A stretch of 64,000 bases of DNA from contig JAGVWC010000009.1 of the NCBI GenBank assembly GCA_018304465.1, positions 62,001 through 126,000 of the forward strand, in the 5' to 3' direction. Positions 24,422-32,351 of the stretch are shown in pieces (position 1 is the first letter of the stretch; every line of letters begins with the position of its first letter). A model generated the notes under the pieces. The model saw nothing but the letters and a program-made list of their open reading frames with translations. It was not told the origin of the DNA and did not search any database. The translations under genes were made by a program, and so were the position numbers. This stretch comes from Candidatus Iainarchaeum sp. GTDB taxonomy: Archaea > Iainarchaeota > Iainarchaeia > Iainarchaeales > JAGVWC01.

Positions 24422-26257
24422 ATGAGCCATATATTTCAATTCAAGATTCAACTGGATGAAATTCAACCGCTTATTTGGCGGCGTTTTCTGGTCGGAGACG
24501 GGATAACTTTTCAACAGCTTCATGAAACCATCCAGACCGCCATGGAATGGGAGGATTCTCACATGTATGAATTCGTAATTGGCGAACATACGATTATATG
24601 CAGTGAAGAAGGGCATAATTTTGCCGAAGCGGACTTTCGAAAACTGTTCAAATCACCCGAATTTCTGAAAATGCTCGAAAAGCAGCAAATCGGAAAAGAA
24701 GGAACGATGCTCAATCTCAGAAAAGTTAACGCGCTAAAAGAAAAAATAGAAAAAAACAAGCCAAAGCAACTATTTGACCTGGAGACCCCGCTTCAGGCAC
24801 TCGTAAACAAAGAGGGGCAAGAATTCAAGTACAGCGATGACTTCGGAGACAACTGGAACCACACAGTCACCTTGGAAAAAATAATTGAGCAAAAAGACGC
24901 AAAAGAATACCCGATCTGCCTTGAAGGTGCCCGCGCAACTCCGCCTGAAGACTGTGGAGGCGTCACAGGGTATTACGAACTCGTGAAGGCAATGGCAAAC
25001 AAAAACAGCCCGCAACGGAAAGAATTGTTGGATTGGCTCGGATATGAATTCGATCCGGAAAAGTTTGGCCCGAACCAAATCAACAAGACGCTTTCCGACA
25101 AAACAACCCGCGAATTTTCGAATGAAGAATCAGCAAGAGTCCCTCTTTCTCCGCTCGTTCGGAAACTGACCCAACTTGACAACGAAGAAGGGTATAAACT
25201 CGGACAAAAAGAGGCAATGGATATGATGGCCCGCACAATCGATGAAATCGTTCAGGGCGGAGAAGCAATAACCCCTGAGCTTGGAATGCTATTGAATAGA
25301 GAAGAAACCTACAGCAGTTATTTTGCACTAAAAGCAATGCGAAAAATCGGTAGTCCGAAAGCGATACCGCCCCTGATTCAATTCCTGAAGACTTTTGAGA
25401 ACGGAGATTATTACGAATCCTACGAAGAAGCGATGTTCGCGCTTAACGACATTGGCAAGCCATCCATAACACCACTAATAAACGAAATAAGATCAAGTTT
25501 CAAAAAAAAGGAATATTACACCTATCTCGTGGGGGGCCTTACGCAGATTAAAAGCGAAGAAGCCTACGCATTCATGCTGGAAATCGTAGAAGATTACTTG
25601 AAAAACGACAAAAAATACGGGGCCTGGTTTGACATTGTTCATTTCATTTTTGATCTCGACAAACAGGAAAAAAAGGAAGCCATTCCGCTTCTTCAGCGAA
25701 TACTACTTGAAAAAGCGCTTGATCCGCGGCAAATTCGCGAAATAGCGGACACGATCAAAGAGATTGAAGATCCAAAAAAGTTTAAGGAAAGAATCGATCA
25801 AAAAATGGATGCCATCGACGGAGCTGAGAATATTCCGCTAAAAGAACTGTTAACGACCGAATGCGACGTTAAAGCGTTTCGGGAACTCGAAAAGGATTCA
25901 GAAAATTTTTACAAAACCTTCGATACGTTCTTTTTCATGATTGACGTGAGCGTTAAGCAATACCATAAAGTGAACCCCGATTTAACGGACGAAGACGTTC
26001 TTGAAGCATTGAAGCGCATAAAAGAGAATATTTGGAGAGACGAAAACGACACCGAAGTGGAAGCGGTTATAAAGAAGCAAATCAAACAGTATTTGTTATC
26101 CGCAAAACAAGAGGGGCAAATGGTAAGCACGATTGAACTGAAAACGCTGGTAGGAAAGATAATAAAACGAATCAAAAACCAATCGTTGGGGGAAGAAAGT
26201 TATTTGGAATCCATCGACTCACTTTTTGGCAAAAGCCCGGGCAACAGACCTGTTTAA
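24422..26257 (+). CDS. pRiA4b ORF-3-like protein fused to HEAT-like repeats
   Basis: The N-terminal 190 residues (IFQFKIQLDEIQPLIWRRFLV, QQLHETIQTAMEWEDSHMYEF, YSDDFGDNWNHTVTLEKI) match the plasmid pRiA4b ORF-3 family, often carried by mobile elements. A linker follows, then a region rich in HEAT/PBS-lyase-like helical pairs around residues 290-460 (YFALKAMRKIGSPKAIPPLIQFL) and a long charged C-terminal helical domain. ATG 24422 is chosen because GAAGAAGGAAA precedes it; the ORF track's GTG 24404 has none. Total about 611 residues. The function of the family is unknown; the HEAT part suggests a protein-protein scaffold. Confidence 0.78.
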   Translation: MSHIFQFKIQLDEIQPLIWRRFLVGDGITFQQLHETIQTAMEWEDSHMYEFVIGEHTIICSEEGHNFAEADFRKLFKSPEFLKMLEKQQIGKEGTMLNLRKVNALKEKIEKNKPKQLFDLETPLQALVNKEGQEFKYSDDFGDNWNHTVTLEKIIEQKDAKEYPICLEGARATPPEDCGGVTGYYELVKAMANKNSPQRKELLDWLGYEFDPEKFGPNQINKTLSDKTTREFSNEESARVPLSPLVRKLTQLDNEEGYKLGQKEAMDMMARTIDEIVQGGEAITPELGMLLNREETYSSYFALKAMRKIGSPKAIPPLIQFLKTFENGDYYESYEEAMFALNDIGKPSITPLINEIRSSFKKKEYYTYLVGGLTQIKSEEAYAFMLEIVEDYLKNDKKYGAWFDIVHFIFDLDKQEKKEAIPLLQRILLEKALDPRQIREIADTIKEIEDPKKFKERIDQKMDAIDGAENIPLKELLTTECDVKAFRELEKDSENFYKTFDTFFFMIDVSVKQYHKVNPDLTDEDVLEALKRIKENIWRDENDTEVEAVIKKQIKQYLLSAKQEGQMVSTIELKTLVGKIIKRIKNQSLGEESYLESIDSLFGKSPGNRPV

Positions 26258-26296
26258 AACCGTTTGCAAAAATCCAATCGCCCAAATTGGCTTGAT

Positions 26297-26900
26297 TTAA
26301 TCCAAATCCCAAAAATCGGTTCCGTTGTCTTGAAGTTGTTCAAGGCGCATCCAGATGACGACCGCTCTGCGCTTTTTTTCAGGGAGTTTGCAGATAGTAA
26401 TCGCGCCCGCGTTCATGAGACGATAGAATTCGCTGACCGTGATCGGATTTTGACCGAATTGTTTGGCGAGTTCTTCGAATTTTTCCCTGCAATCAAAAAG
26501 AATTTCGTCATGGTTAAAACATTTCCGATCACAGTTGTTCCCTGCATAAGTATTGATTGCTCTGACGATGAGCAGAACCAGAGGTTTTTTCCGGAATTTT
26601 CCAATGGACGTCAAGACCCATTTTATTTCGGCATACGAAAAATCTTGCGGCAATGTTTTTTATTTCGGTCAAGCCTTTGTTCGGGTTTTCGTTGACCGCT
26701 TTTTTGATTAATTCGATTTTGGTAGGAGAAAGAAGTTCCTCAATCCGCGTTCGCTTTTGCCCCAATAAAATTCGAATGTGGTTTTCGATGGTAGAAAATG
26801 CGAGTTTTCGCTTGTAGGCAATTTCAGGCATTGAAAACCCCGCTTTATGCAATTCCAGAGTCATTTCAAGCGAATTTATCAATGCATTCTTTTCTTTCAT
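26297..26900 (-). pseudogene. Frameshifted HTH protein of the RecQ-C-terminal (HTH_40-like) type
   Basis: Two overlapping ORFs (26529-26900 and 26297-26653) belong to one gene. The first has an HTH: LHKAGFSMPEIAYKRKLAFSTIENHI. Joining the frames at the A6 run in GAAATAAAAAAC gives EIKTLPQDFSYAEIKWVLTSI, a continuous second HTH-like domain typical of helix-turn-helix units at the end of helicases. One base too many in the run would explain the break; sequencing error and real decay are both possible. The combined protein would be about 200 residues. The downstream half also contains an AITIC/KLPEKKRR segment. Confidence 0.55.
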
Positions 26901-26980
26901 TCATTAAGAAGTAGGAAGTTTTCAGTATAAATGATGATAGGATATCAGCCCACGATTTCATAGAACGCTCTGTCGGCTAC

Positions 26981-27007
26981 GACTTTTTCCCTGTTAGCCC
27001 CAGAGAG
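26981..27007 (+). repeat. att-like repeat D
   Basis: GACTTTTTCCCTG plus TTAGCCCCAGAGAG. The last 14 bases are identical to the 3' end of the tRNA-Gln gene (repeat E), and the first 19 bases (GACTTTTTCCCTGTTAGCC) are identical to the start of repeat C. It is the best candidate for the outer attachment site of the integrase-bearing cassette. Confidence 0.7.
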
Positions 27008-27136
27008 GCCGAAGAACGGAAGTAATCAGCCTGTGAAATTTTTTTCTTCGCTTCATTTATATTACGACGTTGAAAAATATAAATGTGACGTTTTTGATTT
27101 GGGGCTTTCATGACCGATGTAATTTTTTTGTTCTTG

Positions 27137-27967
27137 TTATTTTTTTGGTAGCGAAGCAAATATTTCTTGTGTGAGTTCCTTGATTTCTTTTTTTGGTCTT
27201 CTGTTTCTGTGGGAATAGAGCGCTAGGAATAGAGCGTATGGCTTCCAGAATTGTTGTGTTTGTGTGAACTCGTTTGTGTTTCCGCCATTTCGCTTGTATT
27301 CGGATATGAATCTTGCTTGTTGTTGTGGAGTTAGTTTCAATTTGGTCATAGTTCGCCAAAGTTCAAAGTCGCGAAATGAAATGCCTGCATCTCCGATATC
27401 AATTGCGACGAGTTTGCCTTTGCGTGTTACGATGTTGTCGCGTGCCAAGTCGTTGTGTGACAAGACCAGCGGCAGGCGGGTGGCTGCATGGGTCAAAAAG
27501 AATGTGCGCAAGCGATTTGCCTGTGAAGCAGTTAGGAATCTTTCTTGTTCTAGTATTCGGGTTCTTTCTTTTATCCGGTTGAAAACGGTTTCTATTTTGG
27601 GAACCTGAATTTTAAGGGGAATGTGTGCAGAATGCATTTTGGCGACCATTCGAGCCATTTCTGCGATCTGGCCTCCGGTTAATCTTTTTCCTTCAAGGGT
27701 TTCTCCTGCAATATAATCTAACAGAACAAATGGTCCTTTTCTTAGCAACACTTTTTGTACGGGAACTCGGCGTTGTACCCAAGCATTTGATATTGCTTCT
27801 AATTCTTGGGCTCTGCGTGGATTTTTTTCCATGTGGTAGCGGTACTGTGGATCGGGCCTGTTGTCAATAAACACATGTCTTTCGTTAACTGAACCGCGAG
27901 TGACTTCCCGAAATTGTGGGGTAATCACAGGGCTTTTTTGAACCTGTTTTCTGCTGCTCCTTTTCAT
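27137..27967 (-). CDS. Aminoglycoside phosphotransferase-like kinase
   Basis: A protein kinase-like-fold small-molecule kinase of 276 residues. LVLSHNDLARDNIV is the catalytic HxDxxxxN loop (catalytic Asp with downstream Asn), and LVAIDIGDAGISFRDFEL carries the metal-binding Asp. An FVLLDYIAGETL hinge strand lies before these. The ATP-binding Lys region is not clear in the N-terminal part. ATG 27967 is the likely start; TTG 27985 also opens the frame. The substrate is unknown: these enzymes phosphorylate antibiotics, sugars or choline-like compounds. It lies in the youngest cassette beside the integrase. Confidence 0.8.
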   Translation of the reverse strand: MKRSSRKQVQKSPVITPQFREVTRGSVNERHVFIDNRPDPQYRYHMEKNPRRAQELEAISNAWVQRRVPVQKVLLRKGPFVLLDYIAGETLEGKRLTGGQIAEMARMVAKMHSAHIPLKIQVPKIETVFNRIKERTRILEQERFLTASQANRLRTFFLTHAATRLPLVLSHNDLARDNIVTRKGKLVAIDIGDAGISFRDFELWRTMTKLKLTPQQQARFISEYKRNGGNTNEFTQTQQFWKPYALFLALYSHRNRRPKKEIKELTQEIFASLPKK

Positions 27968-28036
27968 GGCAACATCAAGAACCAATCACTATTTGTATGT
28001 TTCGAATGCATTGAGATTTGTAAAATGTAACGCAGA

Positions 28037-29268
28037 TTAAATTTTTGAGTCGGTTCCAAAAATCGCGTCTTCGGCTAAGGGTATTTTTTCCAGTATTTGA
28101 ACTACATTAGACTCTCCACCGAAAGCGTGTAAACAGTTGTGACAGACGTATCTTCGTTGGGTGGTTCGAAAAACGATTTTTTGCCGTCTACGATGCGTAG
28201 AAAGACAAAAACAGCAGGGGGGAGAAACGATTCCGATGGCTTCGCGGTAGGCTTGGTTGGCGTCGTCGGAGATTAAGCCGGAGTAGATTTTGATCATTTG
28301 GCTGGATTCGTTTCCCCAGATTCGCTTGCAGGCAAGGGACTGGCTTTTCAGGTTTTTGAGTGCCCAGGTGGCAGCGGATCGGCGGAATTTGGTGAAATAG
28401 ATTTTTTGGCCTTCGTATTGGGAGTATCGGAATCCTTTGGAGGATTTTTTTTGGGCCCAGTGGCCTAGGCCGACTTTGATAGCTAGTCGTTTGAGGGTGA
28501 GGTTGAGTAGTTGGTTGCTGATTGGTTTTGGGGGTCCATTGGTGGTACAAAAGAGAAAGTCATTGGGTTGTTGGCGGGGCTTTTTTCGTACCATTCACGG
28601 ACGTAGTAGGCAAGGTCGGGGGTTAGCAAGACGTTTTCGCGGGGAAAGGTTTTGGATTCAAGGAATGAGGCGGCTACGGTTCCGTCGGAATTGAATTCGA
28701 GGTTTTTTCGGCGTAATCCTAGTAGTTCGCCGGAGCGGGGTCCGCAGCCAAAGCCAACGGCAAGAAGAGCTTTGTGTTGCGTGTTTCCAGCGTTCAATAG
28801 TTTGGAGAATGTTTCGTCGGTGATGAGGAATTCGTCGAGTTTTGCTTTTCGCTTGGGGTCGGAATAGGGATTTTGAACGGTGATGGCGTCTTTGCAATTG
28901 AGCAAAATGGTGGGATAGCGATCGGGATTGGTCCACTTGATCCAGATTTTGATGTTTTTGACCATTTCCCGCCAGGTATGCAAGGAATAAACTTTGTGTT
29001 TGTTTTCGTATCGCTCAATGAGTTTAACCAATTCGTTGGTTTCGCTTTCTTGAAACGGTTTCAAAGGCTTTTCGAATAAGGTGGAAAAGAAGTGTAATTG
29101 GCTGGCTAAGCGGCTTTTTCGGGCAATGCTTAATTGTTTCTTTTTGAATCGATAGTTTTCGAGAAAATCAAGAATCAGAGTCTTATTAGGATTAGGTAAA
29201 CGATTGATTTTGACGAGTTCGGCAGCCATTCGCCGTTCTAAACAGTGCGGATCAAATATCTGGTCCAT
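28037..29268 (-). pseudogene. Tyrosine recombinase (integrase) with a frameshift at an A6 run
   Basis: Two ORFs (28483-29268 and 28037-28594) form one phage-type integrase, together about 410 residues. The first has an N-terminal SAM-like region and the catalytic arginine in GFGCGPRSGELLGL. The second holds FTKFRRSAATWAL (second catalytic Arg box) and MIKIYSGL (the Tyr nucleophile), then a C-terminal zinc ribbon CCFC...CHNC. They join if the run of six A in TACGAAAAAAGCC were seven. The ATG at 29268 is only 64 bases from the tRNA, the usual position for tRNA-targeting integrases. The frameshift may be inactivating or a read error. Confidence 0.8.
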
Positions 29269-29331
29269 ATAATTAATCCCTCTCCTTTCACATAGTTAAG
29301 AAACGAAGAGAAGACTAATTACTTTCAGTTA

Positions 29332-29345
29332 TTAGCCCCAGAGAG
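29332..29345 (+). repeat. att-like repeat E (tRNA 3' end)
   Basis: TTAGCCCCAGAGAG is the 3' end of the tRNA-Gln gene read on the plus strand. It is identical to repeat D and similar to A, B and C. It is the likely integration target core. Confidence 0.75.
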
Positions 29346-29424
29346 ATTCGAACTCTCGTCACGGGAGCGCTCCTACTTAGACATAATCAGAGTCCCGGAT
29401 GCTTGGCCACTACACTATGGGGCT
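29333..29424 (-). tRNA. tRNA-Gln (anticodon CTG) with a 19-base canonical intron
   Basis: Folded by hand on the minus strand: acceptor AGCCCCA/TGGGGCT with discriminator A, anticodon stem CGGGA/TCCCG with loop CT-CTG-A, variable TGAC, and T-arm GAGAG-TTCGAAT-CTCTC. The 19 bases TTATGTCTAAGTAGGAGCG sit between positions 37 and 38. CTCT pairs with GGAG as the 4-bp core with 3-base bulges GAT and CGC on opposite strands, the archaeal splice motif. Cutting after the second bulge base on each side leaves a normal 7-base loop. CCA is not encoded. Mature length about 73. Confidence 0.9.
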
Positions 29425-29429
29425 GTGGA

Positions 29430-30381
29430 TGTGGAGGTTGATTAGTGACTTCTTGCTGAAGAATGTTTAAAAGCTTTCGTTGTTTTGTCGGGTGCCAAAA
29501 ACCGACTTTTTTTTCAAATCGTGCAAGAGACGAACGTCGTTTGATCTGAAGCGAGTAAAGCATTTTGTATTTCGGATTTTTTAATCACGTGCCGCGGAAA
29601 GGACGAATGCCTTCGGCTTCCAATAAAGGGCAGATTTGATCGAGTATTTTGCAGCTTGTACTGGCATAACGAATCGATCGGGTGCTTGGAATGCAAGATC
29701 CGTCGGAATCAAACAACCCGCGAATGCAGGCTTTGTAAGATCAGTATTTTGGGTTTGGAAGATTCGATCTGGAATAATTATTCGGTCGGCTTTTTTTCCG
29801 CCGATAAAGCCGAAATACGTGCAAAAAAACCAATGGAACACAAATGAGCTGATAGATAGACAGACACATCCACGGCGAGGGTATTTTTTCGGTTTCAATG
29901 CAAAAGTGGAAACCAACAGATAGGAATACAACTCCGCATGATCCGAAGAATCGAAAAATACTTGTATGACCCGCTTACGAAATCCCTTCTGAAAACTCCC
30001 AGAAATCGATCCGTCGCCGAGCAATAATCCGACGATGTAACATAGTTCCGGCGACAGTTTTTTGGGAAACTTCATTTTGTGTCCCGAATAGTTCGCGCTG
30101 AGATAAAATTCTTTTTCGTCGAATCGTTGTCGGTATTCGAGTCGCTTTTCCGCCGGAAGAAATTCGATCATGCGATCGAGTTGTTTGAGCGGAATTGGTT
30201 TTCCTCTCCAAGGCCATTCGCAAACCTGTTTAAATTTCAGATTTAATTTTCGGGCAGTTTCGGTTACGCCACCAAGTTCGTGGCACATTCTTTTTATTTC
30301 TTCTCGGATTCCGTGAGCGAATATTTTTTCTTCGTTGTCTTGGCAAGCAGGTTCAAAAATCGATAATGTTTCGTTTTGCAT
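29430..30381 (-). pseudogene. Decayed LAGLIDADG homing endonuclease
   Basis: The ORF 29581-30381 has an N-terminal charged domain and the first LAGLIDADG helix in LCYIVGLLLGDGSIS near residue 120. At KPAFAG the frame breaks. One base inserted would continue as GLFDSDGSCIPS (second LAGLIDADG motif) and LEAEGIRPFRGT, meet a TGA, and go on as YSLQIKRRSSLARFEKKVG to just before the tRNA. So there is one frameshift (about 29720) and one nonsense codon (29585-29587). It stands free, directly upstream of an intron-bearing tRNA gene, and is presumably dead. Confidence 0.7.
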
Positions 30382-30455
30382 TCACGGAATTCGGATTTGC
30401 TTTTTTTACGTCTTTAGAAGCGGTGCATCGCCAGTGAAATAGTAAGCATTGCCTC

Positions 30456-30474
30456 TTGCCATCAAGGATGGCAA
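30456..30474. repeat. Perfect hairpin between the endonuclease remnant and the prenyl transferase gene
   Basis: TTGCCATC-AAG-GATGGCAA is a perfect 8-bp stem with a 3-base loop, just downstream of the minus-strand prenyl transferase stop. No T-run follows. It could be a transcript-end structure or a small repeat. Confidence 0.4.
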
Positions 30475-30503
30475 AGTCTCTTGAAGGAACCGTACGAAAT
30501 CGG

Positions 30504-31202
30504 CTATTTTCCGTATCTGCGATCTCGTTCGTTGAATTCGGTAACGGCTTGGTTGAGGTCGTTTTTCTGGATTTCGGGCCAGTATTTGTCCAAAAAATAG
30601 AGTTCGGAGTAGGCGGATTGGTAGGTTAAAAAACCGCTTAGGCGTTTGGTTCCGCTGGTGCGGACAATCAAATCGGGAAACGAAAAATCGGAGTACAGGA
30701 ATCGTTTGAATGTTTCCGTGGTGACGTCCGATAATTTGAGTAATCCTTGTTGGTAATCCGTCGCGATTTTTTTGGCGGCGTCCACGATTTCGTTTTGTCC
30801 GGAGTAACCGATCGCGAGGTTGATGGTGCGGGTTTTGTTATCTTCGGTTTTTTTTTCCAAGTCCGTCATTTTTTCTTTGAGTTTTTTTGGCAACAGATCG
30901 GTTTGCCCGATGAAGCGTAACCGAAGGTTTTGGTCTTCGAAAATCGGATTGGCCGCGGCTTTGTCGAGTTCGCGGTCGAATATTTTGAGAAGCAAATGCA
31001 GTTCGGTTTTGTTTCGCGTCAGATTTTCCAACGAAAGCGTGTAAAAAGTCCCGGTTTTAATGGCGGGATAATCGGATAGCCAGTGCATGACGTCCCACGC
31101 TTTTTGGGTGCCCAAGCGATAGGAATCCACCAGGGAAATACCGTGTTGTTTGGCGAACCGGCGGTTTCCATCCGGAATAAACGCAATAGACGAGAGTTCC
31201 AT
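30504..31202 (-). CDS. uppS: cis-Prenyl transferase (polyprenyl diphosphate synthase)
   Basis: Makes long-chain polyprenyl diphosphate, the lipid carrier for glycan assembly. IPDGNRRFAKQHG is the active-site motif with the catalytic Asp, GTFYTLSLENLTR the second block, LAIGYSGQNEIVDA the third, and DLIVRTSGTKRLSGFL plus YSELYFLDKYWPE the C-terminal signature. Length is 232 residues, normal. The archaeal product is dolichyl/polyprenyl phosphate for N-glycosylation, which fits the surface-glycan genes at the window start. A normal DGNRR motif gives high confidence. Confidence 0.95.
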   Translation of the reverse strand: MELSSIAFIPDGNRRFAKQHGISLVDSYRLGTQKAWDVMHWLSDYPAIKTGTFYTLSLENLTRNKTELHLLLKIFDRELDKAAANPIFEDQNLRLRFIGQTDLLPKKLKEKMTDLEKKTEDNKTRTINLAIGYSGQNEIVDAAKKIATDYQQGLLKLSDVTTETFKRFLYSDFSFPDLIVRTSGTKRLSGFLTYQSAYSELYFLDKYWPEIQKNDLNQAVTEFNERDRRYGK

Positions 31203-31293
31203 AAATTTGTCTCCGATAAAAACGATTCATTGGTTTTGGTACAATCCTCGAATGGAGTGCCCAATAACCTGCCCTAAATACCTAATAACAACG

Positions 31294-31302
31294 CTTTTAA
31301 AT
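31294..31302 (+). promoter_or_regulatory. TATA-box-like element
   Basis: CTTTTAAATTT about 23 bases before ATG 31320 supports that start rather than TTG 31308. Confidence 0.4.
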
Positions 31303-31319
31303 TTCGAATGTTGTGGTCT

Positions 31320-31580
31320 ATGAAGGGAACGGATTTGGTTTCACCAAAAGAAGCGGAGCGACAAAAACGCATTGACGCGATTTTGAACCGGATGCAACAG
31401 CAGATTCGGGAAGTAGAAGCCCTCAAAAAAGAACTTGAAACCGAACCCGGAAAAGAGCCTTCTCCAACAGAAGCCAAAAAATTGATTGAAGAAATCAAGG
31501 TTCCGGATTTGGAAGTATTGCCGGACAAAAAAGAAAAGCGGGTTGTGAATTCGTTTGTTATCGAACAAGACCCGCAATGA
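31320..31580 (+). CDS. Small coiled-coil hypothetical protein
   Basis: An 86-residue protein with a charged coiled-coil stretch (KEAERQKRIDAILNRMQQQIREVEALKKELE) and a Pro/Lys-rich tail. It is not recognised. Its end overlaps the start of the DUF192 gene by 26 bases, so translation is likely coupled. ATG 31320 sits at a suitable distance from a TATA-like box. Confidence 0.6.
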   Translation: MKGTDLVSPKEAERQKRIDAILNRMQQQIREVEALKKELETEPGKEPSPTEAKKLIEEIKVPDLEVLPDKKEKRVVNSFVIEQDPQ

Positions 31581-31971
31581 AACGATTTGTGAAAACGTGC
31601 GGTTCGCGTCCACTACTTGGCAACGGTTCAAGGGGTTGATGTTCGAGCAGGAAAAAAATTTCGATTATTGTCTCGTGTTTGAATTCGATGGTTCCCACCG
31701 CATCGAAGCGAGTATTCACATGCTGTTTGTTTTTTTTCCGATTGACGCGGTGTATTTGGATGAAAACAAAAAAGTGGTGGACATCAAACGAAATTTGAGA
31801 CCCTTTTCCCTGAATTATACTCCCAAAGCGCCCAGCAAATATTTAATCGAGATTCCAACGCACCTTGCCAGCGCGATTGGGATCGGAGACCAGTTATTTT
31901 GGGAGCTGGATGTCAAAAAGCGGGATGTGCAGCCGTATTTCCCAGCGACTCGAACCGCCGCAGGACTTTGA
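31555..31971 (+). CDS. DUF192 family protein
   Basis: A 138-residue member of the DUF192 family, whose role is unknown but which is widespread in archaea and bacteria. The hallmark GLMF after R-F-K, the SIHMLFVFFPIDAVYLDENKKVVDI block, and YLIEIPTHLASAIGIGDQL are present. The TTG start at 31555 overlaps the coiled-coil ORF; a GTG at about 31600 would be too late for the domain start. No signal peptide is visible, though some members are exported. Confidence 0.88.
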   Translation: MLSNKTRNETICENVRFASTTWQRFKGLMFEQEKNFDYCLVFEFDGSHRIEASIHMLFVFFPIDAVYLDENKKVVDIKRNLRPFSLNYTPKAPSKYLIEIPTHLASAIGIGDQLFWELDVKKRDVQPYFPATRTAAGL

Positions 31972-32074
31972 CCGATGGTATGAGTGTCCATCGGCATTAG
32001 TATCCTGGCATTGGGTGCGATCGGGTACGAATATTTCAAAAAATAGTCGTCAACATAACGGGGGCTCAAACACG

Positions 32075-32084
32075 TTTTTTTAAA
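32075..32084 (+). promoter_or_regulatory. TATA-box-like element
   Basis: TTTTTTAAAT about 27 bases before ATG 32107 suggests a leaderless transcript. Confidence 0.4.
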
Positions 32085-32106
32085 TCGTTTGCTAAAGAAC
32101 TTGTTC

Positions 32107-32292
32107 ATGGACTTAAGCGGTTATATGAAGCGAAGCCGGTCCTCCGGAATGCGTGTCAATGACCGTGCGCGGTTTTGTTTGAATTGCAGCAAGCAACTCG
32201 ACAAGGAATCCGGGCACTTGTTTTTCCAGGGTTTTTGCAGTCAAAACTGTAAAGACGACTATTTGGAATCGATCCGTTCCGGAAAAGGATAA
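32107..32292 (+). CDS. Small zinc-binding protein
   Basis: A 61-residue protein with FCLNCSK and GFCSQNCKDDYLE, giving a C-x2-C...C-x3-C arrangement typical of a treble-clef or zinc-ribbon site. The N-terminus is basic (KRSRSSGMRVNDRAR), so nucleic-acid binding is plausible. ATG 32107 is chosen over TTG 32089 because of the TATA box at the right distance. The role is unknown. Confidence 0.65.
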   Translation: MDLSGYMKRSRSSGMRVNDRARFCLNCSKQLDKESGHLFFQGFCSQNCKDDYLESIRSGKG

Positions 32293-32351
32293 ACCGTTTT
32301 TCTGAACCCAATCAACGCATTTTTATTCCTTAACTTCGTTTTCTTTGAAGC

